From the NCBI GenBank assembly GCA_036489975.1, contig DASXES010000110.1:207619-271618 (forward strand): 64,000 nucleotides of DNA. Reading direction: 5' to 3'. This document shows, one piece after another, positions 61,054 to 64,000 of this stretch. The stretch comes from Roseiarcus sp036489975 (GTDB taxonomy: Bacteria; Pseudomonadota; Alphaproteobacteria; Rhizobiales; Beijerinckiaceae). The translations under genes were made by a program, and so were the position numbers. The notes below the pieces were generated by a model. That model made no database searches. It had not been told where the DNA came from and saw nothing but the letters and a program-made list of their open reading frames with translations. The stretch's first letter is position 1, and each line of letters opens with the position of its first letter.

Positions 61054-62064
61054 ATGCCCAAGGCCTTCATCTGCGGCTGCGCCGGCCTCGCGCTCACCGA
61101 TGAGGAGCGCGCCTTCGTCAGTCGCGAGGATCCCTGGGGCCTCATTCTCTTCAAGCGTAACGTCAACGACCGCGATCAGCTGCGCGCGCTGACGCGCTCG
61201 TTCCGCGACTGCGTCGGCCGCGCCGACGCGCCGGTGCTGATCGATCAGGAGGGCGGCCGGGTGCAGCGGATGGCGCCGCCGCACTGGCGCGCCTATCCCG
61301 CCGCCGCCGCGATCGAGGCGGGGCTCGAGCCATCCAGAGCCGAGGCCGCCGCCGGTCTCGTCGCGCGCCTGATCGCGCATGATCTCAACGAAGTCGGGAT
61401 CAATATCGACTGCGCGCCGGTGCTCGATGTCGCGGGCGAAGGCATGCACAACGCCATCGGCTCGCGGGCCTTCTCGTCACGGCCCGAACGCGTGGCGGCG
61501 ATGGCCCGGGCGGTCGCCGAGGGGCTGCTCGCCGGCGCCGTCGCGCCCGTCGTCAAGCATATGCCGGGGCATGGCCGGGCGCGCGTGGACAGCCATCACG
61601 AATTGCCTGTCGTCGACGCCACGCGCAGGGAGCTCAGGCGCGACTTCGCCCCGTTTGCGGCGCTGAGCGACCTGCCGATGGCGATGAGCGCGCATTGTCT
61701 CTACACGGCGATTGATCCGGGCCGCCCGGCGACGATGTCTCCGATCGTGGTCGCCGAGATCATGCGCGGCGACATCGGGTTCGACGGCCTGATCATGAGC
61801 GACGACCTGTCGATGAAGGCGCTGAAAGGTCCATTCGACGAGCGCGCCGCCGCGGTCATCGAGGCGGGGCTCGATATGGTGCTGCATTGCAACGGCGTGC
61901 TCGACGAGGCTAGCGCGGTCGCCTCCGCCGCGCCGGTCCTTGCCGGCGCCTCGCTGCGCCGGGCCGACGCTGCGCTCGCAGCGATCGCCCCGCCTCGCGC
62001 GCTCGATCTGGAGCGGGCCGACCGGGAGCTGGCTGCGATCAAGGCCGAACTGGGAGTCGCCTGA
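61054..62064 (+). CDS. nagZ: Beta-N-acetylhexosaminidase
   Basis: A 336-residue GH3 enzyme that removes GlcNAc from anhydro-muropeptides in cytoplasmic wall recycling. It carries PWGLILFKRNVNDRDQLRAL, LIDQEGGRVQRM, INIDCAPVLDVAGEGMHNAI, the NagZ loop KHMPGHGRARVDSHHELP, and the nucleophile in IMSDDLSMKAL. Its length is normal and there is no signal peptide, as expected. GGAG eight bases upstream sets the start. The genes that normally follow in Rhizobiales (scpA, scpB, tatABC) are absent here. Confidence 0.95.
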   Translation: MPKAFICGCAGLALTDEERAFVSREDPWGLILFKRNVNDRDQLRALTRSFRDCVGRADAPVLIDQEGGRVQRMAPPHWRAYPAAAAIEAGLEPSRAEAAAGLVARLIAHDLNEVGINIDCAPVLDVAGEGMHNAIGSRAFSSRPERVAAMARAVAEGLLAGAVAPVVKHMPGHGRARVDSHHELPVVDATRRELRRDFAPFAALSDLPMAMSAHCLYTAIDPGRPATMSPIVVAEIMRGDIGFDGLIMSDDLSMKALKGPFDERAAAVIEAGLDMVLHCNGVLDEASAVASAAPVLAGASLRRADAALAAIAPPRALDLERADRELAAIKAELGVA

Positions 62065-62416
62065 GAGGGCGGCCGGGCCGCCATTCCACGATTCGCGCAG
62101 GTGTTCGATTTTGCGCGCGAGGGAGCGATTTCAAAGGCTTAAGCTCACTTTTCTGCAACTCAAATCAGGCCCGCCCCGCGATCCTCCTGCCGGGCGTTGA
62201 TCTAATGTGATTTATCATTTTATTCCTATAAATATATGATATTGCGTGGTAAAGTTTACCACGTTTCCGCCGGTGCGAAGCGGCTGAGCGGATCACGGTT
62301 TTGCAGAGCGAACAGGGCGGCCAGTCGCGTATTGGCGCGCTGCGTGTTAGCGTCGGACCCGTTCGAGGGCCATGGACCCTCGTGCCTCTGCCGCTGATCG
62401 AACGCGAGGGCTCGCA
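62065..62416. other. AT-rich spacer after nagZ
   Basis: 352 bases without a gene. The middle (about 62195-62260) is strikingly A/T-rich compared with the whole window, with TAAATATATGATAT and the palindrome listed separately. It could be the promoter and operator region of the following gene or a scar of a rearrangement. Confidence 0.6.
62245..62263. promoter_or_regulatory. Perfect 19-base palindrome, operator-like
   Basis: CGTGGTAAA-G-TTTACCACG: nine-base arms with a one-base centre, located about 155 bases before the ATG of the cyclase-like gene and directly downstream of an A/T-rich stretch. The form suits a dimeric regulator. As an RNA it could not form a normal hairpin with a one-base loop, so a DNA site is more likely. 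Confidence 0.55.
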
Positions 62417-63568
62417 ATGCTTCAGAAGGCGGAATCGGCCTGTTTCGCGATCGCCGACATATCCGGCTACACGCGCTTCGTGTCCGGCGTCGAACTCGAC
62501 CATGCCCAGGACATCATCGCCGACATCATGGACACTCTTGTCAGGGCGTTGCGTCCGCCGTTCCGGCTCGCCAAATTCGAAGGCGACGCGGCCTTTGTCT
62601 ATGCGCTCGCCGACAAGCTCGATGGATCGCTCCTGCAGGATTCGATCGAACAGGCCTATTTTGCGTTCCGCAAGCGGCTGCGCAGCATCAAGCAGGCCAG
62701 TAATTGCGAATGCCAGGCCTGCGAGCGGATGCAGAGCCTCGACGTCAAGTTCGTTGTGCATCACGGCGAGTTCGTCCGCCAAAAGATGTCGGGCCGCGAG
62801 GAACTCGCCGGCCGCGACGTGATCCTCATCCACCGCCTTCTCAAGAACGAGGTCGGCAAGACGTTTGGCCCGCATGCTTACGCGCTCTATTCCGACGCCT
62901 GCATACGGGCGATGGGGATCGATCCCACGGCGCAGGGTCTCGTCGAGCACGCCGAGGCGATCGAGCATATCGGGGACACGAGGTGCTGGGTGAGGGACCT
63001 CGAAGAGGCGTGGACACAGGAAACCGAGACGGCGCGCAACCTGGTTCAGCGCGCTGGCGCCTTTTTGGTCATCGAGAGGGATTTCGCCGCGCCCCGGCAA
63101 GTAGTGTGGGACCTCGTGACGTCGCCTCAGCACCACGCCCGCTGGCAGCGAAGCGAGGGGGTGGTCGAGAACAATGCGCGGGGACGTCGCGGCGCGGGCA
63201 CCCAGAACCACTGCCTGCACGGCAAGGACGCGGTCATCGAGGACATCGTCGACTGGCGCCCGTTCGACTATGTGACCCTGACGGCGCTCTTGCCGATCCC
63301 CGGCGCCCCGAAAATGTTGTTCTCCTATTCCTTCGAAGAACGCGACGACGGCGCAATCCACTTCGAATTCCGCATTGCGAAGCCGAAACCGAAGGATCTG
63401 TCCTTTTACGAGCGCGTGAGACCCACGATCGAAGCGAACTTTACGGCCGGATTCGATATCCTGCGTACAATGGTGGCGGAACGACCGGCGGCTTCGACCG
63501 CCGAGAACGAGCCGCCTCTCCCCGTCTCGCGCGAGCGCTTCGCGACCCAACCGCTTCACGCGCGCTAG
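62417..63568 (+). CDS. DUF2652/cyclase-like protein with C-terminal SRPBCC domain
   Basis: A 383-residue two-domain protein. Residues 1-190 match the DUF2652 pattern, which resembles class III nucleotidyl cyclase homology domains: CFAIADISGYTRFVSGVELD, LAKFEGDAAFVYALAD, VVHHGEFV and REELAGRDVILIHRLLKNEV. Residues about 215-355 form an SRPBCC (polyketide-cyclase/AHSA1-like) domain: FLVIERDFAAPRQVVWDLVT, HHARWQRSEGV and TNHCLHG-type cores, here as QNHCLHGKDAVIEDIVDW. A real cyclase would need two metal aspartates and a transition-state Arg/Asn pair, which I cannot confirm. The ATG at 62417 with GAGGG upstream is preferred to the ATG at 62372. Confidence 0.8.
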   Translation: MLQKAESACFAIADISGYTRFVSGVELDHAQDIIADIMDTLVRALRPPFRLAKFEGDAAFVYALADKLDGSLLQDSIEQAYFAFRKRLRSIKQASNCECQACERMQSLDVKFVVHHGEFVRQKMSGREELAGRDVILIHRLLKNEVGKTFGPHAYALYSDACIRAMGIDPTAQGLVEHAEAIEHIGDTRCWVRDLEEAWTQETETARNLVQRAGAFLVIERDFAAPRQVVWDLVTSPQHHARWQRSEGVVENNARGRRGAGTQNHCLHGKDAVIEDIVDWRPFDYVTLTALLPIPGAPKMLFSYSFEERDDGAIHFEFRIAKPKPKDLSFYERVRPTIEANFTAGFDILRTMVAERPAASTAENEPPLPVSRERFATQPLHAR

Positions 63569-63645
63569 CGAGAGCGGCTTGGGCGGCGCGGCGCCTATGG
63601 ATGCGCCGCGGCCACGTATTGGATTGTGATCCGGCGTGGAAAACT

Positions 63646-63666
63646 GATCCCCTGAGGCGGGGGATC
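63646..63666. repeat. Hairpin in IS-derived flank
   Basis: Arms GATCCCC (63646-63652) and GGGGATC (63660-63666) with a 7-base loop, in a short sequence (about 63627-63690) that looks like the non-coding end of an insertion sequence. The IS family is uncertain; the GTGGAAAACTGATCCCC context resembles IS21-type flanks. Confidence 0.35.
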
Positions 63667-63697
63667 GGCGTCCAAGATTGGCTCTGACGCATATTTG

Positions 63698-63823
63698 GTG
63701 AACCGGGTCTTCTTCGACTACGACAATATCGTCGATCACTGCTGCGACGCATGCAACAGGCTCACAGAACAGCCATGGCGCGTCATGTCCATCGCAATGA
63801 GGGATTGGGCATATAAGTTCTAG
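63698..63823 (+). pseudogene. IS630-family transposase fragment (C-terminal 41 codons)
   Basis: The frame reads RVFFDYDNIVDHCCDACNR and then PWRVMSIAMRDWAYKF before TAG at 63821-63823. This matches the C-terminal end of IS630-type DDE transposases (Y-D-x-I-V-D-x-C-C-x-A...M-R-D-W). The catalytic domain upstream is missing, so this is a remnant. Confidence 0.8.
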
Positions 63824-63838
63824 TCAACGGGAAGTGGT

Positions 63839-64000
63839 ATGAGGTAGCGCTCGTCCGCGCTGGCCTGCTGCCGGTCCTGTGGACAGGCGGTTAAGCTAAT
63901 CCGACCTTTCGTTCGAACTCAATCGGGCTGACGTAGCCGATCGTCGAGTGCCTGCGAACAGCATTGTAGAACCTCTCGATGTAATCGAACACGTCAGCCC
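63839..64000 (-). mobile_element. IS3-family insertion sequence, right part (continues beyond window)
   Basis: The 3' end of an IS3-type element: the transposase reads in from the right edge and stops at 63891. The outer end is probably near 63839 (TGAGGTAGCGCTCGTCCGCG); I cannot verify the inverted repeat because the other end is outside the window. It abuts the IS630 remnant within about 16 bases. Confidence 0.6.
63891..64000 (-). CDS. IS3-family transposase (OrfB) C-terminus, partial
   Basis: 36 codons and a TAA: DVFDYIERFYNAVRRHSTIG, then YVSPIEFERKVGLA. This is the highly conserved end of IS3/IS150-type integrase-core transposases, including the last catalytic glutamate region (YIERFYN) and the RRHSTIGY motif. 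The 5' part lies outside the window. Whether the element is intact cannot be judged here. Confidence 0.9.
   Translation of the reverse strand, partial: ADVFDYIERFYNAVRRHSTIGYVSPIEFERKVGLA

Overview
The window looks like a chromosomal segment of a GC-rich alphaproteobacterium, most likely of the order Hyphomicrobiales (Rhizobiales), possibly near the Beijerinckiaceae/Methylocystaceae. This rests on codon and GC character, a phasin, an alphaproteobacterial ClpS-ClpA pair, a COX11-containing aa3 oxidase cluster, an LpcC-like sugar transferase and the rhizobial order dgt-argS-SPOR-nagZ. It is inference from protein flavour; there is no rRNA or other taxonomic marker.

Layout. 1-5.5 kb: a D,D-carboxypeptidase (cut by the left edge), a phasin with a PhaR-like operator, then clpS-clpA. 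5.5-13.2 kb: metabolic genes, mostly on the minus strand (epimerase, NUDIX, PhzF), then an uptake group of OprB porin, sugar MFS porter and pyridoxal kinase. 13.5-20.6 kb: adenine deaminase, a HigBA toxin-antitoxin pair, GNAT, DedA, MFS, and an HtrA-like protease with no visible export signal. 20.7-25.4 kb: two glycosyltransferases, a CadD-like transporter, a solitary AT-richer AlbA_2 (Schlafen-type) gene and a 2OG-Fe(II) oxygenase.

25.7-37.3 kb is a compact minus-strand glycogen operon, glgP-glgB-glgC-glgA-glgX/malQ. The last gene is one 1384-residue ORF joining a debranching enzyme (GH13) to a 4-alpha-glucanotransferase (GH77), with both catalytic triads intact. The operon therefore covers ADP-glucose formation, elongation, branching, phosphorolysis, debranching and maltodextrin recycling. 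38.4-42.5 kb is a reduced cytochrome c oxidase operon (subunits II, I, COX11, III) without ctaB or surf1 and with a changed residue in the CuA loop, suggesting a secondary oxidase.

42.6-53.1 kb holds a FlK-like thioesterase, an SDR, a YadGH-type ABC exporter, parC, an MFS gene with a TetR-style operator, an orphan Flp pilin too short for routine ORF calling, and small enzymes. Two decayed cytochrome b561 genes lie at 50.6 and 53.1 kb. 53.6-55.9 kb is a P1B-5 (Nia-like) metal ATPase with a C-terminal hemerythrin domain.

56-62 kb is a conserved housekeeping block (erpA, dgt, argS, SPOR protein, nagZ). After nagZ the expected scpA/scpB/tat genes are absent. Instead there is an AT-rich spacer with a perfect palindrome, a two-domain cyclase-like/SRPBCC protein, and remnants of IS630 and IS3 elements at the right edge. 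I found no CRISPR array, tRNA, rRNA, phage or classical defence cassette. The least explained items are the GlgX-MalQ fusion, the cyclase-like/SRPBCC gene with its palindrome, the AlbA_2 gene and the b561 remnants.
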